45,446 bases of DNA from Paludibacteraceae bacterium. GTDB lineage: Bacteria > Bacteroidota > Bacteroidia > Bacteroidales > Paludibacteraceae. The stretch covers positions 1 through 45,446 of the forward strand of contig JAFWOU010000007.1 of the NCBI GenBank assembly GCA_017509715.1, given 5' to 3'. The notes under the pieces are model-generated. The model was not told where the DNA came from, did not search any database, and was given only the letters and a program-made list of their open reading frames with translations. Positions within the stretch are counted from its first letter, which is position 1; the number at the start of each line of letters is the position of its first letter. Position numbers and translations under genes: made by a program. Shown here in pieces: positions 1-7,580 of the stretch.

Positions 1-271
1 CTGATAGCAGCGCATAGTATCAGCATTGGTAAAGAAAGCCTTGCTAAGGGCCAAAGGAGAATTGGAGGTCTTGGTATCCGGCTTCGCCATCAGCACGGCG
101 CCGGAGAGCAGCGCGCCCACCAAGACCACTATAAACAGAAACGACGGTACCCACCGAAAGTGAGCACCGCCGTTAAGCGTTGCGAATAGGGATTTATTTC
201 CATTTACCCGCCCTTCGCATATGGGGGGGGGTGATTTTCAGGGAGTTACGTACGGAATTGTCAGTATTCAT
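1..271 (-). CDS. N-terminal part of a membrane protein, out of frame at a C9 run
   Basis: Runs off the window edge. From base 206 down to 1 the minus strand encodes a continuous stretch with one clear membrane segment (WVPSFLFIVVLVGALLSGAV) followed by a polar region. No start codon lies in that frame before an upstream stop. A good start (ATG at 271-269, reading MNTDNSVRNSLKI) lies 26 bp below a canonical promoter but is one base out of frame; the frames meet at a run of nine C on the coding strand (223-231). With eight C the two parts join into one protein. As given, the ATG frame stops soon after the run. This could be phase variation, an assembly or sequencing error, or a decayed gene. 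Family not recognised. Confidence 0.5.
223..231. repeat. Nine-base homopolymer (G on plus, C on coding strand)
   Basis: A run of nine G on the plus strand inside the 5' end of the flanking minus-strand gene. Eight residues would restore the reading frame between the promoter-proximal ATG and the membrane-segment frame. Confidence 0.9.
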
Positions 272-296
272 GGATCTTATATGCATATTTTGGGTG

Positions 297-327
297 CAAA
301 GGTACGAAAAAAAATCGACACTCGCAA
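297..327 (-). promoter_or_regulatory. Bacteroidetes-type promoter of the first gene
   Basis: On the minus strand, TTG (327-325), a 20-nt spacer and TACCTTTG (304-297), matching the -33/-7 pattern. The ATG at 271 lies 26 bp downstream. The region also carries an inverted repeat (AAAAAATCGAC near 309-319, GTCGATTTTTT at 335-345) that surrounds the -33 box and could be an operator or a hairpin. Confidence 0.75.
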
Positions 328-346
328 GAGGGAGGTCGATTTTTTG

Positions 347-376
347 AGTCGAAAGTCAAAAGTCGAAAGTCGAAAG
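347..376. repeat. Heptamer repeat AGTCGAA, four copies
   Basis: AGTCGAA, AGTCAAA, AGTCGAA, AGTCGAA, then AG. The same heptamer occurs at 3841-3858 and, inverted, at 13504-13536 and 15174-15200. Confidence 0.85.
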
Positions 377-381
377 CGCGC

Positions 382-566
382 CGCCTGCAAACCCTATACT
401 TCGAGAGACACCGGCTTGGCCGGTCGGCACCGCAGGTAGGTACCCGCCGGAGGCATGGTTGCCGCAAATATGCGACAAAAATGCAAAATGAAAACTGACG
501 CAAATATGCGACAAAAATGCAAAATGAAAACTGACGCAAATATGCGACAAAAATGCAAAATGAAAG
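382..566 (-). repeat. Dispersed 3'-end element, copy 1, with 36-bp tandem expansion
   Basis: Read on the minus strand, 494-406 matches 23154-23240 on the plus strand almost base for base. It includes a hairpin ACCGGC-TTG-GCCGGT near 410-424. The upstream part is tandemly expanded: units of 36 bp begin at plus positions 464, 500 and 536. An open frame through the core ends RPAKPVSLEV and stops at TAG (390-388 region); the other copy ends RPAKPVSLDL and stops at the same codon position. The copy lies downstream of manA in manA's orientation. Mobile repeat, structured RNA or short coding element are all possible. Confidence 0.7.
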
Positions 567-637
567 GAGCTCCGCGCTTACTCGCGGAAAAGGGAACGTA
601 CTATATGTCGAATCGGATTCGACAGGAATAGAAGAAA

Positions 638-666
638 CAGCGCGAGACTCACACAGTCTCGCGCTG
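638..666 (-). terminator. Terminator after manA
   Basis: Perfect 12-bp stem (CAGCGCGAGACT at 638-649, its complement at 655-666) with a 5-nt loop. On the minus strand it is followed by TTTCTTCTATT. An odd palindrome GTCGAATC-G-GATTCGAC lies at 607-623. Confidence 0.8.
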
Positions 667-671
667 GGGGG

Positions 672-721
672 ATCGGTCATATATGGCCGATGCATTTTAT
701 AATCGGTCATAAATGGCCGAT
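672..721 (-). repeat. Two copies of a 20-bp imperfect palindrome
   Basis: ATCGGTCATATATGGCCGAT at 672-691 and ATCGGTCATAAATGGCCGAT at 702-721, starting 11 bp beyond the manA stop. A third copy in the same relative orientation is at 23125-23144, three bases past another stop codon. The placement suggests an element tied to transcript 3' ends; a protein-binding site is also possible. Confidence 0.75.
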
Positions 722-731
722 ACTGTCTTAG

Positions 732-1718
732 TTATACGTAGATCTCCAGCAGGCGGCATTCGGGTGAGGTGGGACGGAGCGAGATGTCGTTGAGGCAGGC
801 GGGGATAAGGATGGCCTCGCCGACGGAGAGCGTATGGTGCTGCTCCTCGGGATCCGACTCGGGTGCCACAACTTCGCAACTGCCCGCTACGCACATATAG
901 GCCACGAAGGAATCGATAGGCGCATAGTCGCGCTCCAGGGGCGCAGAGAAAGTGAGCAGGTTGGTCGTGAAATACGGCGTACGCGCCAGGTTCTCCTCGC
1001 CACAGCCGGTAGCGGTATGGAGCGTACAAGGCATGGCCGAGAAATTGAGTACACGGAGTGCCTTATCGAGCATCAAGGGACGCTGACGTCCGTCGTTACC
1101 GACACGGTTGTAGTCGTAGAGGCGGTAGGTGATATCGGAGTTCTCCTGGATCTCGGCTATTACGGCGCCGCGCTTGAGGGCATGTACACTACCCGACTCG
1201 ATGACGGCTACGTCGCCCGGACGCACGGGGTAATGGCCGAGGTGACGGGCGAGCGAGCCATCCTGGATAGCAGCATGGATGAGCGAGGGGTTCATCTCCG
1301 TGGTCCATCCCTTGATAATCGAGGCATCGGGTGTGGACTCGGGCATGACGTACCACATCTCGGTCTTGCCGAGCGAGTTCTCAAGATCGGCGGCCTGCTC
1401 GTCGTTAGGATGGACCTGGATAGAGAGGTCGTCGTCGGCATCGATGAACTTAAGCAACAGCGGGAAGGTCTCGCCAAAGCGCTCGTAGACACGTCCGCCC
1501 ACGAGTTCGTCGAAATAGACGGCAATAAGATCGGAGAGTTGATCACCGGCCAGGTGGCCGTTAGCGACCTCGGTGGGATACTTCTCGACAGCCGAGATGA
1601 CCCAACTCTCGCCTACGTTATCGTAGTCGGCCGGAACGTCGGCATACCAGCCTCGGATGCGCTGACCGCCCCAAATCTTATGGAACAAGCGCGGACGGAA
1701 TTTCAAGGGATAAAGCAT
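732..1718 (-). CDS. manA: Mannose-6-phosphate isomerase, type I
   Basis: Interconverts mannose-6-phosphate and fructose-6-phosphate, feeding GDP-mannose and GDP-fucose synthesis; zinc enzyme of the cupin fold, cytosolic. The zinc-ligand segment LSIQVHPND (about 98-106), GKTEMWY (117-123) and the cupin stretch KRGAVIAEIQENSDITYRLYDYNR-type region are present. At 328 aa it matches short bacterial type I enzymes. I start at ATG 1718 (MLYPLKFRPRLF), where family homology begins; the 27 residues further upstream do not look native. Last gene of the minus-strand run, 134 bp after galE, followed by a strong terminator. galE and a sugar nucleotidyltransferase upstream indicate a nucleotide-sugar cluster. 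Confidence 0.93.
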   Translation of the reverse strand: MLYPLKFRPRLFHKIWGGQRIRGWYADVPADYDNVGESWVISAVEKYPTEVANGHLAGDQLSDLIAVYFDELVGGRVYERFGETFPLLLKFIDADDDLSIQVHPNDEQAADLENSLGKTEMWYVMPESTPDASIIKGWTTEMNPSLIHAAIQDGSLARHLGHYPVRPGDVAVIESGSVHALKRGAVIAEIQENSDITYRLYDYNRVGNDGRQRPLMLDKALRVLNFSAMPCTLHTATGCGEENLARTPYFTTNLLTFSAPLERDYAPIDSFVAYMCVAGSCEVVAPESDPEEQHHTLSVGEAILIPACLNDISLRPTSPECRLLEIYV

Positions 1719-1784
1719 AATGGCTAACGTTTTGCGGCTTCGGCAGATGCTACTCCTCAGAAAACGTACTGCCCCGTACTCATA

Positions 1785-1809
1785 CTTTTGCGTTCCCAAT
1801 ACGCAAAAG
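1785..1809. promoter_or_regulatory. Inverted repeat between galE and manA
   Basis: CTTTTGCGT (1785-1793) and ACGCAAAAG (1801-1809), a perfect 9-bp stem with a 7-nt loop. No U-tract follows on either strand, so an operator or a processing hairpin upstream of manA is more likely than a terminator. Confidence 0.4.
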
Positions 1810-1852
1810 AATGTTTCTGACTGAGTACATCTCGCCTCATCCGAATCAGTAT

Positions 1853-2887
1853 TTAATCTTCAATATTTCGTAAATGTTTCTCCCAGCGCCAGGCGGAGAG
1901 GAGGACGTCGGGGATGGGGGTGTCGGCGGACCAGCCAAGGACGGTATTGGCCTTCTTGGGATCTGCCCAGACCTGCTCGATGTCGCCCTCGCGACGACCT
2001 ACGATAGTATACGGGAGTTTACGGCCCGTGACCTGCTCGAAGGTGCGGATGATCTCCAGCACGCTCAGGCCGCGTCCGGTACCGAGGTTGAAGAGCTCGA
2101 CCTGCTCCGTAGCCTGGCCGCCCAGCATACGCTGGATAGCCTTGACGTGGGCCTTAGCGAGATCAACAACGTAGATATAGTCGCGGATGCAGGAGCCATC
2201 GGGGGTGTTATAATCATCGCCAAAGACGCGCAGCTCCTTGCGCAGACCTGCAGCGGTCTGGGTAACAAAAGGCAGGAGGTTGTTGGGCACGCCGTTGGGC
2301 AGTTCGCCGATGAGTGCGGACGGATGGGCGCCGATAGGATTGAAATAGCGGAGGATAGTAGCATGGAGCGAGGGGCAGGCATGGGCCTGGTCGCAGATGA
2401 TATCCTCGTTGATACGCTTGGTGTTGCCATAGGGCGAGAGAGCCTTCTTGCGCGGCGCCGTCTCATCGACGGGCAGGTGCTCGGGATCGGGCTGACCATA
2501 GACGGTGCAGGACGACGAGAAGACAAGATGACGGACGTCGTGCTCCTGCATGAGAGTGAGGAGCGTGATGAGCGAGAGCGTATTGTTGCGATAGTAGAGC
2601 AGCGGACGCTCGACGGACTCACCCACGGCCTTGGAGGCTGCAAAATGGATGACGCCGACGATATCAGTATAGGTACGGAAGACGGTGTCCATCGCTACAT
2701 AGTCGCAGCAATCGGTATTGACAAAGTCGGGACGGCGGCCTACGATGGCCTCGATGCCATCCAGGACCCGGATATTGGAGTTGGAGAGGTTATCGACGAT
2801 GATAACATCGTAGCCCTGCTGCATGAGTTCTACGACGGTATGCGAACCGATATACCCTACTCCGCCGGTGACGAGAATTCTATTCAT
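1853..2887 (-). CDS. galE: UDP-glucose 4-epimerase
   Basis: Converts UDP-galactose and UDP-glucose (Leloir pathway and surface glycan precursors); NAD-dependent short-chain dehydrogenase of the extended type. The NAD-binding GxxGxxG is G8-G11-G14 (TGGVGYIG), the catalytic serine region is SSSC (124-127), and YxxxK is Y153-K157 (SPYGNTK). Its 344 aa is normal for GalE, and the start MNRILVTGG is the expected one. It follows the nucleotidyltransferase gene by 33 bp filled with heptamer repeats, so the two are probably cotranscribed. Other epimerases of the family are possible, but the whole protein resembles GalE. Confidence 0.93.
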   Translation of the reverse strand: MNRILVTGGVGYIGSHTVVELMQQGYDVIIVDNLSNSNIRVLDGIEAIVGRRPDFVNTDCCDYVAMDTVFRTYTDIVGVIHFAASKAVGESVERPLLYYRNNTLSLITLLTLMQEHDVRHLVFSSSCTVYGQPDPEHLPVDETAPRKKALSPYGNTKRINEDIICDQAHACPSLHATILRYFNPIGAHPSALIGELPNGVPNNLLPFVTQTAAGLRKELRVFGDDYNTPDGSCIRDYIYVVDLAKAHVKAIQRMLGGQATEQVELFNLGTGRGLSVLEIIRTFEQVTGRKLPYTIVGRREGDIEQVWADPKKANTVLGWSADTPIPDVLLSAWRWEKHLRNIED

Positions 2888-2891
2888 AGCT

Positions 2892-2923
2892 TTCAGTATT
2901 CAGCATTCAGTATTCAGTTTTCA
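2892..2923. repeat. Heptamer repeat TTCAGTA/TTCAGCA
   Basis: About four and a half degenerate 7-bp units fill the gap between the galE start and the end of the nucleotidyltransferase gene. Confidence 0.75.
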
Positions 2924-3820
2924 GAATAACTTGGCGGGATAGATGCCTTCCTGGATCATGTTGTTGATCTTCATCACTACCTGGGGACGATCCTCGGGAT
3001 AGGTGACGCCGAACCAGCGGGACGGTGTATCGAGCACGCGGCAGGTGGCGCGACCGGCCTGGATGAGGTCGTTGACCAAGGTGGGGATATAGAACTCGGC
3101 CTTGAGTTCCTGGCCATGCGCGTCGAGGAAAGCACGAAAGGCCTCGTCGACATACTGGAAGTACTCGGGCGTGAATCCCCACATATTCATGGAGACAGGC
3201 GACATCGGATCGATGACGGTGTCCTTGCCGTCCTCGGTGAAGACGATCTTCCGGCCCACCTCCTCGATATGCGTGCGCTCCACAACGCCGGTGAGGAAGC
3301 CATCAGCGTCGGTAGAGCAGATACCGCGGCTGACAGAGCCGTTCTCGCTCAGGGTGTTGCATACGCGGTAGCCCACCATGCAGTACTCGCCCTGCTTGCC
3401 CTCGACGGAATGGAGAAAGTCGGCCAGCACCTGGAACGACTCGCGTCCGTAGAAATCGTCGGCATTGATGACAGCAAAGGGCTCGTGGATAATATCACGG
3501 GCCATGAGCACAGCGTGGTTGGTACCCCACGGCTTGGTGCGCTCGGGATTGAGCGTGTAACCCTCGGGCAGACGGTCAACAGACTGGAAGCAGACTTCGC
3601 AGGGCACCTTGCCCTCGTACTTGCTGAGCACAACGCGGCGGAAATCGTCCTCGAAATCGCGACGGATGACAAAGACTACCTTGCCAAATCCGGCACGCAT
3701 AGCGTCGAACACGCTATAGTCCATGATAGTTTCTCCATTCGGTCCGAGACCGTCGATCTGCTTGAGACCTCCGTAGCGGCTTCCCATGCCCGCTGCGAGT
3801 ATAAATAATGTTGGTTTCAT
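2921..3820 (-). CDS. Sugar nucleotidyltransferase family protein
   Basis: Predicted to transfer a nucleotidyl group to a sugar phosphate, giving an NDP-sugar. The N-terminal signature GMGSRYGGLKQ (11-21) is the nucleotide-binding loop of the NTP_transferase family in its Bacteroidetes form; the later INADDFYGRESF carries the metal-binding Asp of the core. 299 aa, one domain, no C-terminal left-handed helix, so it is not GlmU-like. It sits between a YitT transporter and galE-manA and probably belongs to the same nucleotide-sugar supply. The actual substrate cannot be told from sequence. Confidence 0.8.
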   Translation of the reverse strand: MKPTLFILAAGMGSRYGGLKQIDGLGPNGETIMDYSVFDAMRAGFGKVVFVIRRDFEDDFRRVVLSKYEGKVPCEVCFQSVDRLPEGYTLNPERTKPWGTNHAVLMARDIIHEPFAVINADDFYGRESFQVLADFLHSVEGKQGEYCMVGYRVCNTLSENGSVSRGICSTDADGFLTGVVERTHIEEVGRKIVFTEDGKDTVIDPMSPVSMNMWGFTPEYFQYVDEAFRAFLDAHGQELKAEFYIPTLVNDLIQAGRATCRVLDTPSRWFGVTYPEDRPQVVMKINNMIQEGIYPAKLF

Positions 3821-3840
3821 ATGATTAGTATTTTATTTTT

Positions 3841-3858
3841 AGTCGAAAGTCGAAAGTT
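3841..3858. repeat. Heptamer repeat AGTCGAA in gene junction
   Basis: Two and a half copies of AGTCGAA between the yitT-like stop codon and the start of the nucleotidyltransferase. Same unit as at 347-376. Confidence 0.8.
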
Positions 3859-3864
3859 GATTTC

Positions 3865-4971
3865 TTAGTTGTTGACGATGATCGTTTTGCCGTCCTTCTT
3901 CTTATGACGGAACCAGAGGCCGTAGACCTCGGAGCAGTTGCCGGCGGTGATGAAGGCCTGGATCTTGTTGTTGCGGATAAAGGCCATGACCGACGAGAAC
4001 TCGTCCTGGGTGAGCAGGGACTGGATCTCGACGTGCAGTTCGCCGCTATAACCACCCTTGACGTCATAGAGCGAGCAGCCACGCACCAGATCCTCGACGA
4101 TATAACGGCGGATACGTTCCGACTCGTTGGAGACGATGCAGACACGCTTGCGCTTGTTGAGCGAGGCGGTGAAATAGTCGACCGCGAGACCGTTGATCCA
4201 CGTGCCGGTAAGACCGATAACCACCATGCGGAAGTCGTTGATCAGGAAGGCGGAGCAACAGATGACTGCACCGGCGATAGATACCGACTTGCCGATATCG
4301 TAGTGGACGTACTTGTTGATAATCTTAGCCAGGATATCGAGTCCTCCGGTGGAGGCATTGATGCGGAACATAAAGGCCTGGCAAGCCGAGAGGAGCAGCA
4401 CGAAGCAGAGCAGATCGAACCATACATCGCCCTGCTGCAGACCGCCCGCCATCACGGACGAGCGAATAGGCTCCAGCACCTCACCGGCACGGCTGAGCAT
4501 ATAGTCGTTGCCAAAGCTGTCCCGGTAACCCGCGCCGGAACGGAGGGCAGAGAGGATAGCCTGGTAGTTGTCCGCCGAAGGCGAGAGCACATGGTGGGTA
4601 AGATTGGTATAAGGATAGATACGGTCGAGCATTTGGGTGAGCGGACCGAGAATCATGGCGGTATAGACCGTCTTAGCACCAAACTCGTTGCCTATCAGGA
4701 TAAAGGCCATGATGAGCAGCACGGCATTGATGCCCATGATGATATAGGAGAGCGTATCGGCATTGCCACCGATGGCGGTATTGATGACGATACTCAGACC
4801 CGAGATAGAACCTACGACGAGGTGGCTCGGCATGAGGAAATAATAGACGGCAGCTGCGCCGAATATCATACCTACGGTCATCATGAAGAGCTCAACCCAG
4901 AACTTGCGGGTGAGCAGCGCCTGGCCGAACTCGGACAAGACAGATTGACAATAGCGAAGAATCTTATGCAT
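3865..4971 (-). CDS. YitT family membrane protein (DUF161 + DUF2179)
   Basis: Inner-membrane protein of unknown transport role. Hydrophobic segments lie at about 28-50 (FMMTVGMIFGAAAVYYFLM), 55-75, 82-103, 190-210 and 230-255; the C-terminal soluble part (about 283-360, GCSLYDVKGGYSGE then FITAGNCSEVYGLWF) is DUF2179. At 368 aa it is longer than the usual 280-300 because of a polar insert of about 60 residues near 125-190 between membrane segments. The start MHKILRYCQ lies 10 bp after lysC, so it is cotranscribed with it. Confidence 0.88.
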   Translation of the reverse strand: MHKILRYCQSVLSEFGQALLTRKFWVELFMMTVGMIFGAAAVYYFLMPSHLVVGSISGLSIVINTAIGGNADTLSYIIMGINAVLLIMAFILIGNEFGAKTVYTAMILGPLTQMLDRIYPYTNLTHHVLSPSADNYQAILSALRSGAGYRDSFGNDYMLSRAGEVLEPIRSSVMAGGLQQGDVWFDLLCFVLLLSACQAFMFRINASTGGLDILAKIINKYVHYDIGKSVSIAGAVICCSAFLINDFRMVVIGLTGTWINGLAVDYFTASLNKRKRVCIVSNESERIRRYIVEDLVRGCSLYDVKGGYSGELHVEIQSLLTQDEFSSVMAFIRNNKIQAFITAGNCSEVYGLWFRHKKKDGKTIIVNN

Positions 4972-4981
4972 GGTGTGTGTA

Positions 4982-6217
4982 TTATTCTTGGATTAGAAGT
5001 CGTGCGGTACGACGCGTGGTCTGGCTGAGCAGGATCCGGCGTCCGGCGCTCTCGCGATGGAGTATCTCGGGCGTGGTGCCGCGGATAGTCAGCAGGGAGA
5101 GACCATCGTTGTAGTTGACGCGGAAATAGCTGCGCAGCTCATCGAGTGCCTCGTCTACATAGCGGGTATGATCGACGGAGACGGAGATGGTGACAGCCGA
5201 AGCCTGGATAAGCGATACCTTGAGACGATGACGATGCACGATCTCGAAGAGGCGGCTGAGGCTATCCTCGAGCACGAAGCTGAAGTCGAGCGGGCGGACG
5301 GTGATCAGCACCTGGTTCTTACGCCATATATAGACGGGCACATTGACCGGTCCGGCTGCATCGGCATGGATGCGACTACCGGCTGCTGTGGGGTCGCCAA
5401 AGGGTTTTACATATAGCGGAATGCGCTTATTCTCCAGCGGGCGGATCGTCTTAGGATGGATGATCTGGGCACCGGAATAGGAAAGCTCGACAGCGTCGTG
5501 GTAACGCAGTTCGGGGATGAGGATCGTATCCTGGACCAGTCGCGGATCGGCATTGAGTATGCCGGGCACGTCCTTCCAGATTGTGACCGACTCAGCATCC
5601 AGGAAGTTGCCCAAGAGAGCGGCGGTATAGTCGGAGCCCTCACGACCGAGCGTGGTGCGTCGGCCGTCGGCGGTGCCGCCTATGAAGCCCTGGGTGACTA
5701 CAACAGCGGGGCGATCCTTGCGCTCCCAACCGGCACGGATAGTAGCGGCAGAAGTCTCGGTATCCACTACGGCTTCGCGCCAGCAGTCGTTGGTGCGCAG
5801 CAGACGCGGCATATTCCACCACTCGACCGACAGCCCCTGATGAAGCAGGTAGACCGCTATGATCTGGGTGGACATGATCTCGCCCAGGGAGACGATCTGG
5901 TCGTAGTTCTCGTCGTACGGACGTGCGGGATCGAAAGGTATCTCGCCCTGCAGGCGCACATCGACGCCGGGCTGCAGACCGAGCTCGCGCATGATAGCTA
6001 CGTGGCTGTCGATGACCGCGATCCACTCCTGCATGGCCTCGTCCTGACGACCGGCCACGAGATGGTCGACGACGCGCTCCAAGGCGTTGGTGGTCTTACC
6101 CATCGCAGAGATAACGACCATGAGGTCGCTTGCGCCCTCGAGGCGAACGATATGCTCCAGGTTGCGGATGCCTGCTGCATCCCGAACAGAAGCTCCTCCG
6201 AATTTGTATACCTTCAT
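4982..6217 (-). CDS. lysC: Aspartate kinase, monofunctional
   Basis: Phosphorylates aspartate, the first step toward lysine, threonine, methionine and diaminopimelate. The kinase motifs are KFGGASV (5-11), GREGSDYTA (191-199) and WKDVPGILNADPR (214-226). The remaining 150 residues form the ACT-type regulatory part (VLITVRPLDFSFVLED, then LSLLTIRGTT). 411 aa with no homoserine dehydrogenase domain, so it is the single-function type. The leader between ribH and lysC consists almost wholly of a heptamer repeat. No lysine riboswitch is seen in that short leader. Confidence 0.93.
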   Translation of the reverse strand: MKVYKFGGASVRDAAGIRNLEHIVRLEGASDLMVVISAMGKTTNALERVVDHLVAGRQDEAMQEWIAVIDSHVAIMRELGLQPGVDVRLQGEIPFDPARPYDENYDQIVSLGEIMSTQIIAVYLLHQGLSVEWWNMPRLLRTNDCWREAVVDTETSAATIRAGWERKDRPAVVVTQGFIGGTADGRRTTLGREGSDYTAALLGNFLDAESVTIWKDVPGILNADPRLVQDTILIPELRYHDAVELSYSGAQIIHPKTIRPLENKRIPLYVKPFGDPTAAGSRIHADAAGPVNVPVYIWRKNQVLITVRPLDFSFVLEDSLSRLFEIVHRHRLKVSLIQASAVTISVSVDHTRYVDEALDELRSYFRVNYNDGLSLLTIRGTTPEILHRESAGRRILLSQTTRRTARLLIQE

Positions 6218-6219
6218 AA

Positions 6220-6282
6220 CGGTTACGGGTTACGGGTTATGGGTTATGGGTTATGGGTTACGGGTTACGGGTTATGGGTTAG
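6220..6282. repeat. Heptamer repeat GGGTTAY, nine copies
   Basis: Nine consecutive 7-bp units, variants GGGTTAC, GGGTTAT, CGGTTAC and GGGTTAG, fill the gap from two bases before the lysC start up to and over the ribH stop codon (6279-6281). Confidence 0.9.
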
Positions 6283-6770
6283 TAGTCCTCTGTGAGGTTG
6301 GCCATGCGGATGGCGGTGACGGCACCCTCGACGCCCTTGTTGCCCAGGCGTCCGCCGCAACGGTCGAGCGCCTGCTGACGATCGAGCGTAGTGAGTACGG
6401 AGAAGATGACCGGCACCTCGCCACGGGCATTGAGGGCCGTGACGCCCTGGGTGACCGAACTGCATACGTAGTCGAAATGCGGGGTATCCCCCTTGATAAC
6501 GCAGCCGATGACGATGATGGCATCCCAACGGGTATGACCATTGATCAGCTGGGCCGCCGCATAGGTGAGCTCCACCGTACCGGGCACGTGCTGCAGGAGG
6601 ATATTGTCCTGATCCACACCATGATGCAGGAGCGTATCTACGGCTCCTTGGGCCATGGCGAACGTGATTTCCGAGTTCCAATCCGCTACTATAATTGCAT
6701 AGCGCTGACGTCCGAGAACATCAGCGCTAGGCAAAAGATTGGCATCGTATTTTGACAAATCGGTCGTCAT
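6279..6770 (-). CDS. ribH: 6,7-dimethyl-8-ribityllumazine synthase
   Basis: Condenses the ribityl-aminouracil with dihydroxybutanone phosphate, the penultimate step of riboflavin synthesis. Characteristic segments are VADWNSEIT, HVPGTVELTYAA, and GCVIKGDTPHFDYV with the catalytic His. 163 aa from ATG 6770. A GTG four codons upstream is open, but the ATG overlaps the stop of the preceding gene as TGATG, typical of translational coupling, and gives normal family length. The stop codon lies inside the GGGTTAY repeat. Confidence 0.95.
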   Translation of the reverse strand: MTTDLSKYDANLLPSADVLGRQRYAIIVADWNSEITFAMAQGAVDTLLHHGVDQDNILLQHVPGTVELTYAAAQLINGHTRWDAIIVIGCVIKGDTPHFDYVCSSVTQGVTALNARGEVPVIFSVLTTLDRQQALDRCGGRLGNKGVEGAVTAIRMANLTEDY

Positions 6771-7489
6771 CACTCTGCGCACATAGGTAAGTACTTGTCA
6801 GCTTCGTTAGCCTCCTGGGTACCGGGGTACTGACGCTTGATGGTCTCCAGTACGCGACGGGCCGAAGCCTTGTCCTCGAGCTTGAGGTAAACGCGAGCGG
6901 CCTTGCTGAGAGCTACAGGAGCGATCATCTCGTTCTCGCTCTCGGCAGCCTTCTCAAATGCCTCGGCAGCCTTGTCGAGCTGGTCGAGCTCTACGTATAC
7001 ATCGCCCAGGCGCATGGCAGCTGCAGGAGCCACCGTGATGTCCTTAGCGGAGAAACGGCTGAGGTACTCAGCAGCCTCCTCGTTCTGACCCAACTCAGCG
7101 TAGCACAGACCGGCATAGAGAGCAGCCAGCTCAGCCTCCTGGTTGGAATAGTTGTCAGCCACCTCGAGGAAACCGACGCACTCGGCATCGTCACCCTCCA
7201 GGGCCTTACGGAAATACTCGGCAGCCTTGGCGGTGTCGCCCTGCAGCACAGCTTGCTCGGCCTGCTCAAAGTAGGTCTCGGCCTGTGCGTTCTCATTGCT
7301 GGCAGCCACCTTGTTGGGCTTGATGACCCACTGATTGATAGCAATGATAGCGAATACGACCACTACGATGGCGGTAACCACGATGGTCAGCATTTTTTGA
7401 TTCTCCTCAATCCAACGCTCAGAGCGGCTGAGGGCTTCGTTTACAGACTCGAGTTGTTCGTCTTGTTTAGTAACTTTTTTCTTTGCCAT
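6770..7489 (-). CDS. Membrane-anchored tetratricopeptide repeat protein
   Basis: 239 aa. A charged N-terminus with a short coiled region is followed by one membrane segment (about 34-56, MLTIVVTAIVVVVFAIIAIN) and a periplasmic TPR solenoid (AETYFEQAEQAVLQGDTAKAA, then LYAGLCYAELGQNEEAAEYL). Architecture resembles YfgM/BamD-like ancillary proteins, which bind partners at the inner membrane, but the partner is unknown. First gene of the run toward ribH and lysC, behind a well-formed promoter at 7539-7569. Confidence 0.8.
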   Translation of the reverse strand: MAKKKVTKQDEQLESVNEALSRSERWIEENQKMLTIVVTAIVVVVFAIIAINQWVIKPNKVAASNENAQAETYFEQAEQAVLQGDTAKAAEYFRKALEGDDAECVGFLEVADNYSNQEAELAALYAGLCYAELGQNEEAAEYLSRFSAKDITVAPAAAMRLGDVYVELDQLDKAAEAFEKAAESENEMIAPVALSKAARVYLKLEDKASARRVLETIKRQYPGTQEANEADKYLPMCAE

Positions 7490-7538
7490 AATATCGTTTA
7501 TTTATTATTTTCAATAATACTTCTCACAAATTAGCGTG

Positions 7539-7569
7539 CAAAGGTACGACTTTTTTTTGATATATGCAA
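7539..7569 (-). promoter_or_regulatory. Promoter of the TPR-ribH-lysC run
   Basis: Minus strand: TTG (7569-7567), 20-nt spacer beginning CATATATC and containing an A-tract, then TACCTTTG (7546-7539). Member of the extended promoter class described in the findings. It begins just beyond the U-tract of the candidate RNA. Confidence 0.85.
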
Positions 7570-7580
7570 GCAAAAAGGCA

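Noticed and set aside
464..566. Three 36-bp units as a small CRISPR array
   Set aside because: The units are directly adjacent with no unique spacers, and no cas genes are present.
261..710. 149-codon minus-strand frame with three copies of a 12-residue repeat
   Set aside because: The repeats come from the 36-bp expansion of the dispersed element; the frame crosses the manA terminator and is not shared with the other copy.
834..1727. 297-codon plus-strand frame opposite manA
   Set aside because: Antisense shadow of a confidently identified gene.
1783..1790. TACTTTTG on the plus strand resembling a -7 box
   Set aside because: No TTG at suitable spacing and no plus-strand gene follows; it is part of the inverted repeat.
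6218..6282. Lysine riboswitch before lysC
   Set aside because: The gap is only about 60 bp and consists of heptamer repeats; no riboswitch core could fit.
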